DNA of 32,762 nt from the NCBI GenBank assembly GCA_021823345.1, contig JAKAOF010000002.1, positions 1-32,762 on the forward strand, given 5' to 3'. Each line of letters begins with the position of its first letter. Positions within the stretch are counted from its first letter, which is position 1. Below are positions 8,639-16,128 of the stretch, piece by piece. Below the pieces are notes generated by a model. The model saw nothing but the letters and a program-made list of their open reading frames with translations, was not told the DNA's origin and ran no database searches. The DNA comes from Thermoplasmata archaeon (lineage in GTDB: Archaea; Thermoplasmatota; Thermoplasmata; Lutacidiplasmatales; UBA184). The position numbers and the translations under genes were made by a program.

Positions 8639-11600
8639 CTACTGTGGACCCGGAGGCAGGTAAGCGGGAGGGACCGGCGTCGGTGCCGCTCCCCGCTTCT
8701 TGCGTCTCCACATGAGCACACCGACCACGGCCGCCACGGCTACGACGGCGACCACGATCAGTATGAGCGGGAGGAGGAAACTGTTGTTGGAGGAATTAGG
8801 CGAACTCGAAGTGCCGCCATTTCCAGATCCTACCGAGAGCGTCGTAGTGGAGGTCGATGACCCGGACGTGTCATTGACGAACACCCGGATGCTGTAGCTA
8901 CCCGTCGCCGTCGGGAGACACGAGATCGATGCGAGGTCCTGTGTGGAACATCCGGGAGGCAATCCCACGTACGTGTACGAGAGCGTCTCCGTTCCGCCGG
9001 AAGCCGACACCTCGAGCTGAGTGACATTTCCCAGCGTCACCGAGGACGGCACCGCGATGAATGAATTGATCACCGGGCTCCCGGCGCCACCGCTGGCGGG
9101 GGTCACGTGGAGCACCGTGTTGGCCGACGCACCCTGGGAGGCACTGTCGTTCACATAGGCCGTGATGGTATAGTTGCCTGCCTGGGATGGAGTGCAGGTG
9201 AAGCTCGCCTTGTCGGTCGTCGAGCAACCGGTGGGCAGTCCCGAGTACGCGTAGGCAAGCGGTGCGGTGCCCCCCGTCACCGAAAGGGTTACCGTCGTCG
9301 CGACCCCAACCTGAACGGTTGTCGGGTTCACGGTGAAGGAGTTGATAACTGGGGCATTGGCGGACTGGGTCACGGAGAGATCCAAACTGGAGCTGTTGGT
9401 GAGCTTCTTCGCATCGGTCACGGTCACGGTGACGTGGAACGGACCCCCGCCAATCGTGGGCGTGCAGGAGAGGGTGGAGGTGTTCTGGCTGGAACATCCC
9501 GTCGGAAGTCCCGTATAGGCGAAGGTCAGTGGTGCAGAGCCCCCAGAAACTACCACCGCAAGTACGGTCTTTGAATTGACCGCAACAGGGTTCGGGGTCG
9601 CCGTGAAACCAGTGATCTTCGGTGCCGTCACGACCGGTTGGGTCAACGTGAACGTTGCGACACTGGTGATGTTCTTCCCGGAGGCATCGACCACGGTCAC
9701 ATTCACAAGGTAGGACTTCGGGGTCGCGGAAGTGCTCGTGTTGCAAACGAAATTGCTGGTGTTCGAGGTGGTGCAGCCCGTCGGAAGTCCGGTATAATCA
9801 TAGGTGTAGGGCGGCGTACCTGTACCCGGGCTCACGGTGGTGTTAAGGTACACCGTGCCTCCTGCCGGAACCGAGGCCGGCTGAGCGGTGAACCCGGTGA
9901 GTTGCAAGGGGGCGTTGATGGTGATACTGACGTTCTTCATCGCCTTCTCACCCACACTGTCGGTCACCAGGACTGAGATGGTGTACTTTCCCGTCGCTAG
10001 CGGGCGGCAGCTGAAACTGGATGGCTGGGTCCCGTTCGTGCACCCGCTTCCCGCAGGAAGTCCCGAATAGTTGTACACGATCGGAGCCAGCCCGCCGGTC
10101 ACTCCCACGGATAGGGTCATCGACGTGTTGGTGTCCAGGAGGTTGGGGGTTGCCGTGAACGAAGTGATGGCCAGTCGTCCAAACACGGCGAGGGTCGTCG
10201 TCGCATTGCTGGAGTGCTTTGCCGAGTCATTGAGGAACACCGTCACGTTGTAGGTTCCGGCCACGCTCGGGTTACATGAGAACGACGTAGCATTGTGGTT
10301 GGTACAGTTGGTCGGCAGACCCACGTACTTGTAGGTGATCGGACTGGGCCAAGAAGCATTCTTCACCGTGAATGTGGTGGACTGGTTGACCAAGATGCTC
10401 GCCGGAGAGGCGCTGAAGGACAAGATGGTCGGTCCGCCGGTCGGTGTGACACTGATGTTGGCTTCATCACTGAACGCGGAGCAGTTGTACGTGACATTCA
10501 CCCACAAGTGACCTGACACGGTTGTTGACCCCGCGGTCAGTGTAACAGACGGGCCCGTAGACGAGCTTAGAGTGCCGATCGAGGACGGAGTCATTTGCCA
10601 AGAGTACTTCGCTCCGGCCACGTTGGCACCATTTTCATCGATGGCCGTCGCATTGAACGTTTGTTTCCCAGCGTAAGCGAGTGCAGCCTGCACCGGGGTT
10701 AGCGTGCTCTGATTGATGAAGATCACCTTGAATCCGCCCCAGAGTGACTTAAACGCCCCGGGGAAAGCAACCGAAGTGCCCACCGTTAGCTGATCGACCG
10801 CGAGGGCTCCGTTCTGGGCCTTGCCCTGGATCCCCACCGTCTTCAGTGTCGAATTGAACTGCGGCATGGCGTTGGTCGCGGATGGGACAACCCAATTCCC
10901 AGCGGAGTTGCGCACCCCTACCGCGTAAGGGACGTTAGTAGTAGGCAAGTTCGGGGACGCCGCCCCCGACATTCCATAGGTGAAGGTCAGGAAGCTGGGG
11001 CCCACTCGAACCCCTTCTTCACAAAGATTTCCAACTGCGGCCGGTGTGCCCAGATTGTACGTGCCATTCTCCCAGGCGATTCCTCCCGAAGGGGTACCCC
11101 CGACAATCGGGTTACCGTCGTCCGTGAACGTCCACCAGTCCCCGGACTTGTGAGTGATCGCAAACTTATGAGTGCTACCCTGTGAAAATGTCGTCCATCC
11201 CGGACCACCGATACCGAAGATATTTTCGTTGACGATGAGGGTGCCATTTGGCAGGAAGGCGGCAGGGACGGCAACGTTAGAGACGCCATAGGTAGAGTTT
11301 GTCGTCATTGCGATTCCCGCTCCAGCGAGCGGAGGGTCGGTGGCTTTGATAGGTTGGGCAAAAATGGGGTCCACTACCCCCAGCACCAAGAACTGATTGT
11401 TCCCAAGATTGAGTCCGTTAGGGACCGTCATGGTGGAATTGACCCCGGAATTGTTCGTAAAGTCTGAAATATTCCACGTTCCGCCGGCTCCTGTACCGCC
11501 GCCCGGGAGTAGGGTAGTGGAAGGATGCGATGCGCTTTGGTGGCAATTGGCGGGCGAGTAGTGAGGGGCGAGAATATTGGTCGGCAAGTTCGCAAACGGA

Positions 11601-11734
11601 CCTCGCGACGACTGAACCGCAGGGCTCTGCGCGTTCATTACCACGAAGAACGAGGCGACGGTCATCATTAGGACGAGGGCGGCTACGACTGCTGGACGCA
11701 TAGGGCACGTGAACGCTCTGCTAATATTAAGCAT
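8639..11734 (-). CDS. Large secreted, membrane-anchored protein with six Ig-like Cys-pair modules
   Basis: A surface protein of about 1031 residues with no recognised enzyme domain. Signal peptide: MRPAVVAALVLMMTVASFFVV. A unique N-terminal domain (about 60-340) with many N-glycosylation sequons may be beta-sandwich and ligand binding, but I cannot name it. An Ig-like spacer follows (about 350-430). Then come six tandem modules of about 85-90 residues, each with a Y-x-GLPxGC...FxCxPxxxGxYxVxVxVxD pattern; the paired cysteines probably form one disulfide per module. The protein ends with a TM (LLPLILIVVAVVAVAAVVGVLMW), a basic stop-transfer, and a short proline-rich cytoplasmic tail (PTPVPPAYLPPGPQ). 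Start: ATG at 11734 has GGGAGGG 7 nt upstream. ATG at 11701 is an alternative, 25 nt from the TATA-like TAATATTAA (11722-11730). The ORF-track start at 11800 is less likely. Confidence 0.88.
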   Translation of the reverse strand: MLNISRAFTCPMRPAVVAALVLMMTVASFFVVMNAQSPAVQSSRGPFANLPTNILAPHYSPANCHQSASHPSTTLLPGGGTGAGGTWNISDFTNNSGVNSTMTVPNGLNLGNNQFLVLGVVDPIFAQPIKATDPPLAGAGIAMTTNSTYGVSNVAVPAAFLPNGTLIVNENIFGIGGPGWTTFSQGSTHKFAITHKSGDWWTFTDDGNPIVGGTPSGGIAWENGTYNLGTPAAVGNLCEEGVRVGPSFLTFTYGMSGAASPNLPTTNVPYAVGVRNSAGNWVVPSATNAMPQFNSTLKTVGIQGKAQNGALAVDQLTVGTSVAFPGAFKSLWGGFKVIFINQSTLTPVQAALAYAGKQTFNATAIDENGANVAGAKYSWQMTPSSIGTLSSSTGPSVTLTAGSTTVSGHLWVNVTYNCSAFSDEANISVTPTGGPTILSFSASPASILVNQSTTFTVKNASWPSPITYKYVGLPTNCTNHNATSFSCNPSVAGTYNVTVFLNDSAKHSSNATTTLAVFGRLAITSFTATPNLLDTNTSMTLSVGVTGGLAPIVYNYSGLPAGSGCTNGTQPSSFSCRPLATGKYTISVLVTDSVGEKAMKNVSITINAPLQLTGFTAQPASVPAGGTVYLNTTVSPGTGTPPYTYDYTGLPTGCTTSNTSNFVCNTSTSATPKSYLVNVTVVDASGKNITSVATFTLTQPVVTAPKITGFTATPNPVAVNSKTVLAVVVSGGSAPLTFAYTGLPTGCSSQNTSTLSCTPTIGGGPFHVTVTVTDAKKLTNSSSLDLSVTQSANAPVINSFTVNPTTVQVGVATTVTLSVTGGTAPLAYAYSGLPTGCSTTDKASFTCTPSQAGNYTITAYVNDSASQGASANTVLHVTPASGGAGSPVINSFIAVPSSVTLGNVTQLEVSASGGTETLSYTYVGLPPGCSTQDLASISCLPTATGSYSIRVFVNDTSGSSTSTTTLSVGSGNGGTSSSPNSSNNSFLLPLILIVVAVVAVAAVVGVLMWRRKKRGAAPTPVPPAYLPPGPQ
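11722..11730 (-). promoter_or_regulatory. TATA-like box inside the proposed 5' end of the Ig-repeat gene
   Basis: Minus-strand TTAATATTA is centred about 25 nt upstream of the in-frame ATG at 11701. If it is the promoter, the true start is 11701 (leaderless) and the protein loses 11 residues while keeping its signal peptide. It competes with the Shine-Dalgarno-supported start at 11734. Confidence 0.4.
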
Positions 11735-11900
11735 GACGTACCCTCCCCGAGGCGCCCGTGGGACAGGGGAGCGTTCACGCAGCGCCCCATGCGACGGCAT
11801 TCCGGGATTTCAGGGGCTTCCCCAAAGGATGCGGAAGAGTCTACGGGAAGGATGCCACCTTCGCAAGAACGACCTGGGGACGACCCCTCACTCCGCAGGC

Positions 11901-11906
11901 TAATAT
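11901..11906 (+). promoter_or_regulatory. Putative TATA box for the Pcc1 gene
   Basis: TAATAT lies about 50 nt before the ATG at 11953. It predicts a transcript start near 11930 and a leader of about 23 nt that includes GAGGAG (11935-11940). Confidence 0.45.
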
Positions 11907-11952
11907 GCTGTCGACCTCCTGACCCGCATCGATCGAGGAGACGTTGGTCACG

Positions 11953-12255
11953 ATGGTAAAGGATGTAGCGCCGGTCGACCAATCCCACCCGTTCGGGGTG
12001 ATCATCCGGCGGGCATGCTCAACTCCGACCGAGTCTGAGATCCTGTCCCGAGTTCTCCGCGCCGACAACGAGGGTTATGCCACGGCCACTCATGATGGGG
12101 TCAATCTCGAGATCACGACCCACGCGCACAGCCTGCGAGAACTGCTCCGGGCCACGGACGATCTGCTTTCCTGCCTCGACACAGCCCAGCGGTCGCTGGT
12201 CAAAGCATCCCAGAGTCCAGCCGGAAACCGCAACGGCCGCAAACCCAAGCCCTAG
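11953..12255 (+). CDS. pcc1: KEOPS complex subunit Pcc1 (tRNA t6A modification)
   Basis: A 100-residue protein that fits the Pcc1 family, the dimerisation subunit of KEOPS. KEOPS transfers threonylcarbamoyl to A37 of ANN-decoding tRNAs. The core SEILSRVLRADNEGYATATHDG, then LEITTHAHSLRELLRATDDLLSCLDTAQ, follows the family pattern: an N-terminal strand-helix, D-N-x-x central strands, and a C-terminal helix with LR..DDLL..L. The C-terminal tail is basic (NRNGRKPKP). The ORF-track start at 11944 is TTG with GAGGAG only 3 nt away; ATG at 11953 is given, with some doubt. Its last 56 nt overlap the 3' end of the convergent zinc-ribbon gene. The family call rests on pattern recognition in a divergent small protein. 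Confidence 0.72.
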   Translation: MVKDVAPVDQSHPFGVIIRRACSTPTESEILSRVLRADNEGYATATHDGVNLEITTHAHSLRELLRATDDLLSCLDTAQRSLVKASQSPAGNRNGRKPKP

Positions 12256-13057
12256 GCTTGCCCCCGGTCCCATCCTGTACCCAGATGAGCGCTCCCCGGC
12301 AGCTCGGACACGTCACCGACGTCCGCACCCGGAATACTCCGTAGAGTCCCGGCAACCCGGGGGGAATGCTACCATCCAGCACCATCAATGGAGAAGCCAA
12401 GGGACCGTAGCCTCCGGCGGCCGGTCTCGCCGAAGGCCCGCCGCCGGCAACGGTGTGCGGCAAACAGAACAAGGTCAGTGAATAGTCGCCTGGGAGGAAA
12501 GTCGTCGTAATGGCATGCAGCACGTCAAACACGTGCCCAGGCGGGATCTCCATGGTCTCTCCCGTGAGCCGCAACCCCTGCATGTTCGGATTGGTCAAGG
12601 AAACATAGTAGGTGGCCGCGATCGGGATATTGCTCGCGTTGAGGACGAGCACCTGCATCTTGACCGGTTCCCCTGGAGGCAGGACGCTCAGAGGAATGAT
12701 GCGAGAGAAGCGCAAGCCCTTGCCGGCTTCCACCCACGACTGTCGGTCGTAGTAGGCCTGCCGCTCCGCATACGGGAAGAGCGTCCGCATGGGAGGCTCC
12801 GCGACCACGGGAAGGGGGGGATTGGACCGAGGGGGAAGAAGCGGGGGAGAGGGGGATGAAGCGGCGGGAGACGAGGGAGGCATCGCCGGAGCGGGATTCG
12901 GCGGAACAGCACTGACTTGAGACGGCGGAGCGGCGGGCCCCTTCCGTTCGTCGGCAAACGGTGCGTAACCGCATTTCGGGCAATACCAGCCCTTGGAGCG
13001 GTCCTTGACCATCAACCCGTCCTTGCACTTCGGGCAGGGCGGAGATATCGCAGCCAT
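12200..13057 (-). CDS. Protein with N- and C-terminal zinc ribbons and a proline-rich linker, function unknown
   Basis: A 285-residue soluble protein. An N-terminal zinc ribbon (CPKC...WYCPKCGY, residues about 8-30) is followed by a proline/serine-rich linker (about 40-100). A globular beta-rich region follows (about 105-245; PGEPVKMQVLVLNASNIP...YYVSLTNPN), reminiscent of an immunoglobulin-like fold. A second zinc ribbon closes the protein (CPSCRGAL...WVCGRCGFRL, about 255-283). No catalytic motif is visible. ATG at 13057 is chosen because ATTATA lies about 28 nt upstream and the first zinc ribbon begins right after it; the upstream part of the ORF-track entry (to 13324) has no protein character. 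It is divergent from endonuclease IV and overlaps pcc1 at the 3' ends. Confidence 0.78.
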   Translation of the reverse strand: MAAISPPCPKCKDGLMVKDRSKGWYCPKCGYAPFADERKGPAAPPSQVSAVPPNPAPAMPPSSPAASSPSPPLLPPRSNPPLPVVAEPPMRTLFPYAERQAYYDRQSWVEAGKGLRFSRIIPLSVLPPGEPVKMQVLVLNASNIPIAATYYVSLTNPNMQGLRLTGETMEIPPGHVFDVLHAITTTFLPGDYSLTLFCLPHTVAGGGPSARPAAGGYGPLASPLMVLDGSIPPGLPGLYGVFRVRTSVTCPSCRGALIWVQDGTGGKPRAWVCGRCGFRLDSGML

Positions 13058-13082
13058 CCCTCGAGCCAAGCAGACGGAGCCT

Positions 13083-13088
13083 ATAATG
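13083..13088 (-). promoter_or_regulatory. TATA box for the zinc-ribbon protein gene
   Basis: Minus-strand ATTATA is centred about 28 nt upstream of the ATG at 13057, consistent with a leaderless transcript. Confidence 0.5.
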
Positions 13089-13226
13089 GTGACTTTCCGG
13101 AAAATGTGCGAATCTCCGTCAGTGGAGCGACCGTACGATTGAGCGTACCTTGAAATCACCGTATGACATTTTGTCGCGGTCAGACTCCGATGCCCTTTTT
13201 TGTGGATCCCCTCTACAGACGCCACC

Positions 13227-14099
13227 ATGCTGCTCGGGGCACACATCGGGATATCGGGAGGACTGGAGAACGCACCCGACACCGCCCGAAGGATCGGCTG
13301 CGAGGTCATGCAGATCTTTTCCAAGAATCAACGACAATGGAAGGTCCCGGAATTGTCCCCATCGGTGGCCGAGGAATTCCGTCATCACGTGAAGAGCGCC
13401 GGTATCCAGGCCGTCGGGGTGCACGCCTCCTATCTCATCAATCTGGGTTCATCGGACCCCTTGCTCCAACGGAGATCGCGGGAGGCGTTGGTCGAGGAGC
13501 TGGTCCGGGCCGACGCCCTGGGAGCGGTCGGGGTGATCCTCCACCCCGGGGCCCATGTCGGTGCGGGCAAGGAACAGGGGATCGCCAATATCGTGCAGGG
13601 AGCGGTCGAGGCACTGGAGGCAACCAAGGCGCTCAAAGCGCATCTCATCCTAGAGATCGCCGCCGGGGCAGGAAGCACCTTGGGGCAAACCTTCGAGGAA
13701 CTCGAGGAGATCGGTCGACGCGTGGACCGGGACGACCGGCTCGGGTACTGCGTCGACACCTGCCATGTCTTTGCGGGGGGGGGCGATTTCCGGACCGCGG
13801 ATGGGTATGCCGGTATGATCGACCAGATCCGGAACACCATCGGGCTCAAACGGGTGGAGTTCTTCCATCTGAACGACGCCTTGTTCCCTCCGGGGACCCA
13901 CAAGGACCGGCACGCCAACATCGGAAAGGGGGAGATCGGCGCCGAGCCGTTCCGCCGTCTTTTGACAGATCCGAACTTCCGGAATATCCCCGGAGTGCTC
14001 GAAACTCCACTCGATGAGGATGAGAAGGAGCCTTACTCAGCGTACCTCCGTGACCTAGCGATTTTACGTGATTTGCTCCACTCGAAGGCTAAAGCTTAA
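13227..14099 (+). CDS. nfo: Endonuclease IV (AP endonuclease)
   Basis: A 290-residue TIM-barrel enzyme that incises DNA 5' to abasic sites in base excision repair and uses a cluster of metal ions. Family motifs occur in order: GAHIGISGG (residues 4-12), a His in LHPGAHVGAGK (about 110), LEIAAGAGS carrying the conserved Glu (about 145), YCVDTCHVFAGG with metal-binding Asp and His (about 175), FFHLNDALFPPGTHKDRHANIGKG (about 210-235), and LETPLDE with the last Glu (about 258). Length is normal for the family. ATG at 13227 is preferred over the TTG used by the ORF track (13200), because the first beta strand begins directly after it. AAGSTL replaces the more usual TAGQG, a mild variation. Confidence 0.96.
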   Translation: MLLGAHIGISGGLENAPDTARRIGCEVMQIFSKNQRQWKVPELSPSVAEEFRHHVKSAGIQAVGVHASYLINLGSSDPLLQRRSREALVEELVRADALGAVGVILHPGAHVGAGKEQGIANIVQGAVEALEATKALKAHLILEIAAGAGSTLGQTFEELEEIGRRVDRDDRLGYCVDTCHVFAGGGDFRTADGYAGMIDQIRNTIGLKRVEFFHLNDALFPPGTHKDRHANIGKGEIGAEPFRRLLTDPNFRNIPGVLETPLDEDEKEPYSAYLRDLAILRDLLHSKAKA

Positions 14100-14144
14100 T
14101 GTTCTTTCAGCACTCAGATGCAATGAGCAACAGGTGATTTGGAA

Positions 14145-14927
14145 ATGGCAAGTGGAACCAGTGAGTTGAGTCCAGTAGCTGAAAAGGTGCTCAAGTTCAG
14201 CATCGAACGCGCTGGAGATGACGGACTCCGATACGAAGATTACATGGAGGGACTGGGAACAGTGCTCAGTGGCATAACGATCAGCCAGTTGTCCATCGCT
14301 CTCCACCAGTTGGAGACCAAGGGCTTCCTACACCCTGACCCCCACGGCACTCCGAACCGAAAGATCCGGGTCACACCGCTCGGACGTCAAGCGATGGGCG
14401 AGCCGACCAAGGACGCGGAACCCGCCAAGGCCCCGGAGCCCATGCCGGCCCCCGCTCCAACGCCTCCACCGACCGCTTCACAGATGCAGCCATCAAAGCC
14501 CGAACCCCAACCGGTCGTGGAAGAGGTCCGCGCGGCACCGACCCCTGCCCCCGAGCCCTCCCGCCCCGTTCGTTCTGAACCCTCCGGACACGCTTCCGGG
14601 GACTCTTCGGAGGACCTCCGCCGCCGGCTCCGGGCCGTGATCGAGCGAGAGGACGTCGCCAAGGGTCTCGAAGAGCGGTTGCGAGCCAAGGAACGAGAGC
14701 TCCTCGACGAAGAGGATCGGTTGGCTCAACTCGAGAAGTCCCTCGACACCCGCGTACGGTCCGTCGACGAGAAGGACCGGCAGCTCACCGCGCTCGAGGA
14801 CCAGTTGCACGAACACCTGTCGAGCCTGAAGGGACACCTTACCGGTGTATCTCAGGTGAACGACAACGTTCAGAAGCTTCACGAGAAGGTATCCGCCAGC
14901 CGGCAGAAGCGCCAGCACGGAGCCTGA
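14145..14927 (+). CDS. Winged-helix domain protein with proline-rich linker and C-terminal coiled coil
   Basis: A 260-residue protein in three parts. Residues about 5-85 look like a winged-helix DNA-binding domain (TISQLSIALHQLETKGFLHPD as recognition-helix region, then KIRVTPLGRQAMGE as wing). Residues about 88-150 are a Pro/Ala/Glu-rich linker. Residues about 155-255 are charged heptad-rich sequence (RLRAKERELLDEEDRLAQLE) predicted to be coiled coil. This suggests a dimeric or oligomeric chromatin-associated or regulatory protein; the target is unknown. ATG at 14145 is preceded by AGGTGA with 7 nt spacing, so the TTG two codons upstream is unlikely. It follows nfo by 45 nt on the same strand and may be co-transcribed. 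Confidence 0.8.
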   Translation: MASGTSELSPVAEKVLKFSIERAGDDGLRYEDYMEGLGTVLSGITISQLSIALHQLETKGFLHPDPHGTPNRKIRVTPLGRQAMGEPTKDAEPAKAPEPMPAPAPTPPPTASQMQPSKPEPQPVVEEVRAAPTPAPEPSRPVRSEPSGHASGDSSEDLRRRLRAVIEREDVAKGLEERLRAKERELLDEEDRLAQLEKSLDTRVRSVDEKDRQLTALEDQLHEHLSSLKGHLTGVSQVNDNVQKLHEKVSASRQKRQHGA

Positions 14928-15170
14928 AGTATACCGTAGTCGGTTACCCTGCGAAGCGTCAGGACAGGAGCGAGCTCGCGATCTCCCACTTCGGGAGATC
15001 CCCCCTTGCTCGGAGACTCCGTGGGCCGCAAGGCATCTCTACACCGGTCGTCATGGGGTCTACGTCATGCCGCACGAGAGCTCCGTAGGCGGTCGACATC
15101 GTCCTAGGCGCTCGCCCCCGGGCATTGTGGGGCGAAGCTTTTATCCCCGGCGAGAGTACATCGCCCCGTC
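14928..15170. other. Intergenic region with several potential RNA hairpins; possible structured RNA or 3' UTR
   Basis: 243 nt with no credible ORF. On the plus strand GATCTCCC (14980-14987) and GGGAGATC (14993-15000) form a perfect 8-bp hairpin. Outside it, GAGCGA (14968-14973) can pair with TTGCTC (15006-15011) with one G-U. CGGA-GAC-TCCG (15011-15021) makes a short hairpin. GCC-GCAA-GGC (15025-15034) forms a GNRA-type hairpin that can be closed further by GTG (15021-15023) with CAC (15041-15043); the last two compete at 15021. I did not find RNase P, SRP or C/D-box signatures. There is no T-tract, so it is not a classical terminator. The transaldolase promoter occupies the right end. Confidence 0.35.
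15139..15144 (+). promoter_or_regulatory. TATA box for the transaldolase gene
   Basis: TTTTAT is centred about 30 nt upstream of the ATG at 15171. It implies a leader of at most a few bases. No Shine-Dalgarno sequence precedes the ATG. Confidence 0.55.
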
Positions 15171-15821
15171 ATGAAGATATTCCTCGACACGGCGAATGTC
15201 AACGAGATCCGGACGGCGGCAGAATGGGGGGTCCTTGATGGGGTGACCACGAATCCATCCCTCGTGGCCAAGGAAGGAAGGGACTTCACCGAGGTCTTGA
15301 AAGAGATCACCGCCATCGTAGATGGACCGATCTCTGCGGAAGTGGTCTCCATTATGGCCCCCGAGATGATCTCGGAGGGGCGAAAGCTCGCCAAGATCCA
15401 CAAGAACATCTACGTCAAGGTCCCGATGACCACGGAAGGGCTCAAGGCCACCAAGAAGCTCGCTTCGGAAGGCATCCGGGTCAACATGACCCTCGTGTTC
15501 TCCTCGCTCCAGGCGCTCCTCGCGGCGAAGGTGGGTGCGGCGTTCGTGAGCCCGTTCATCGGTCGGCTCGACGACAACGGCCAGACCGGCATGGAACTGA
15601 TCGAAGAGATCAAGACCATGTATGAGAACTACAATTACAAGACGGAGATCCTCGTGGCGTCCATCCGCCATCCGATCCACGTCAAGGAGGCGGCCCTGCT
15701 GGGAGCGGACATCGCCACGATGCCCTATGCCGTCATGGAGAAGTTGGTGCATCACCCCCTGACGGACGTCGGCCTCGCCAAGTTCCTCGAGGACTGGTCG
15801 AAGCTCACGAAGAAGGCTTAA
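15171..15821 (+). CDS. tal: Small transaldolase (TalC/MipB family)
   Basis: A 216-residue (beta/alpha)8 enzyme of the small transaldolase / fructose-6-phosphate aldolase family. It acts in the non-oxidative pentose phosphate network. Visible motifs: [13 protein letters not shown] at the N terminus, [13 protein letters not shown] (about 25-36), SAEVVS (about 58), IYVKVPMT with the Schiff-base lysine (about 84), [13 protein letters not shown] (about 104), [11 protein letters not shown] (about 127), and [18 protein letters not shown] (about 162-178). At the position where fructose-6-phosphate aldolases carry Gln, this protein has Glu (SAEV), the transaldolase state. Transaldolase is therefore favoured over aldolase. 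Length is typical. Confidence 0.93.
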   Translation: MKIFLDTANVNEIRTAAEWGVLDGVTTNPSLVAKEGRDFTEVLKEITAIVDGPISAEVVSIMAPEMISEGRKLAKIHKNIYVKVPMTTEGLKATKKLASEGIRVNMTLVFSSLQALLAAKVGAAFVSPFIGRLDDNGQTGMELIEEIKTMYENYNYKTEILVASIRHPIHVKEAALLGADIATMPYAVMEKLVHHPLTDVGLAKFLEDWSKLTKKA

Positions 15822-15831
15822 TCGAGGCGCG

Positions 15832-16128
15832 TTGACGGAAGGATCTCCCCTGGAGGAACGGGTCATCCGTTACCTTGAGATCACCCGGAGCGCCCTCGAA
15901 AAAGTGAAAGTGGTTCCTCCGGCCCGGTCCTTTCTCACGACGGGCGCGGAGGATATGCTCGCGATGGCCAAGTCGTACTACTCGGACGCACTGCACTTCC
16001 GGGAACAGGGAGATCTTCCTCGGGCGCTCGCCTCCGTCAGCTATGCCCATGGATGGATCGATGCCGGGGTGCGGCTCGGACTGCTCTATGGAGGAGAGGA
16101 TGACCAAACATTTACCCACTACCGGTAG
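15832..16128 (+). CDS. DUF357 family protein
   Basis: A 98-residue, mostly helical archaeal protein of unknown function. The pattern VIRYLEITRSALEKV ... EDMLAMAKSYYSDALHFREQGDLPRALASVSYAHGWIDAGVRLGLL matches the DUF357 core. The start is TTG at 15832 with GAGG 5 nt upstream; no ATG fits. It begins 11 nt after the transaldolase stop and its 3' end overlaps the translin gene by 29 nt. This arrangement suggests co-translation and a shared role with translin; that link is inference. Confidence 0.82.
   Translation: MTEGSPLEERVIRYLEITRSALEKVKVVPPARSFLTTGAEDMLAMAKSYYSDALHFREQGDLPRALASVSYAHGWIDAGVRLGLLYGGEDDQTFTHYR

Noticed and set aside
8639-11734. Internal DNA repeats considered as a mobile or CRISPR element
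   Set aside because: The periodic similarity follows codon positions of repeated protein modules in one open reading frame.
14928-15170. RNase P RNA or SRP RNA in the structured intergenic segment
   Set aside because: The conserved sequence blocks of either RNA were not found on either strand, so only an unspecified structured segment is claimed.
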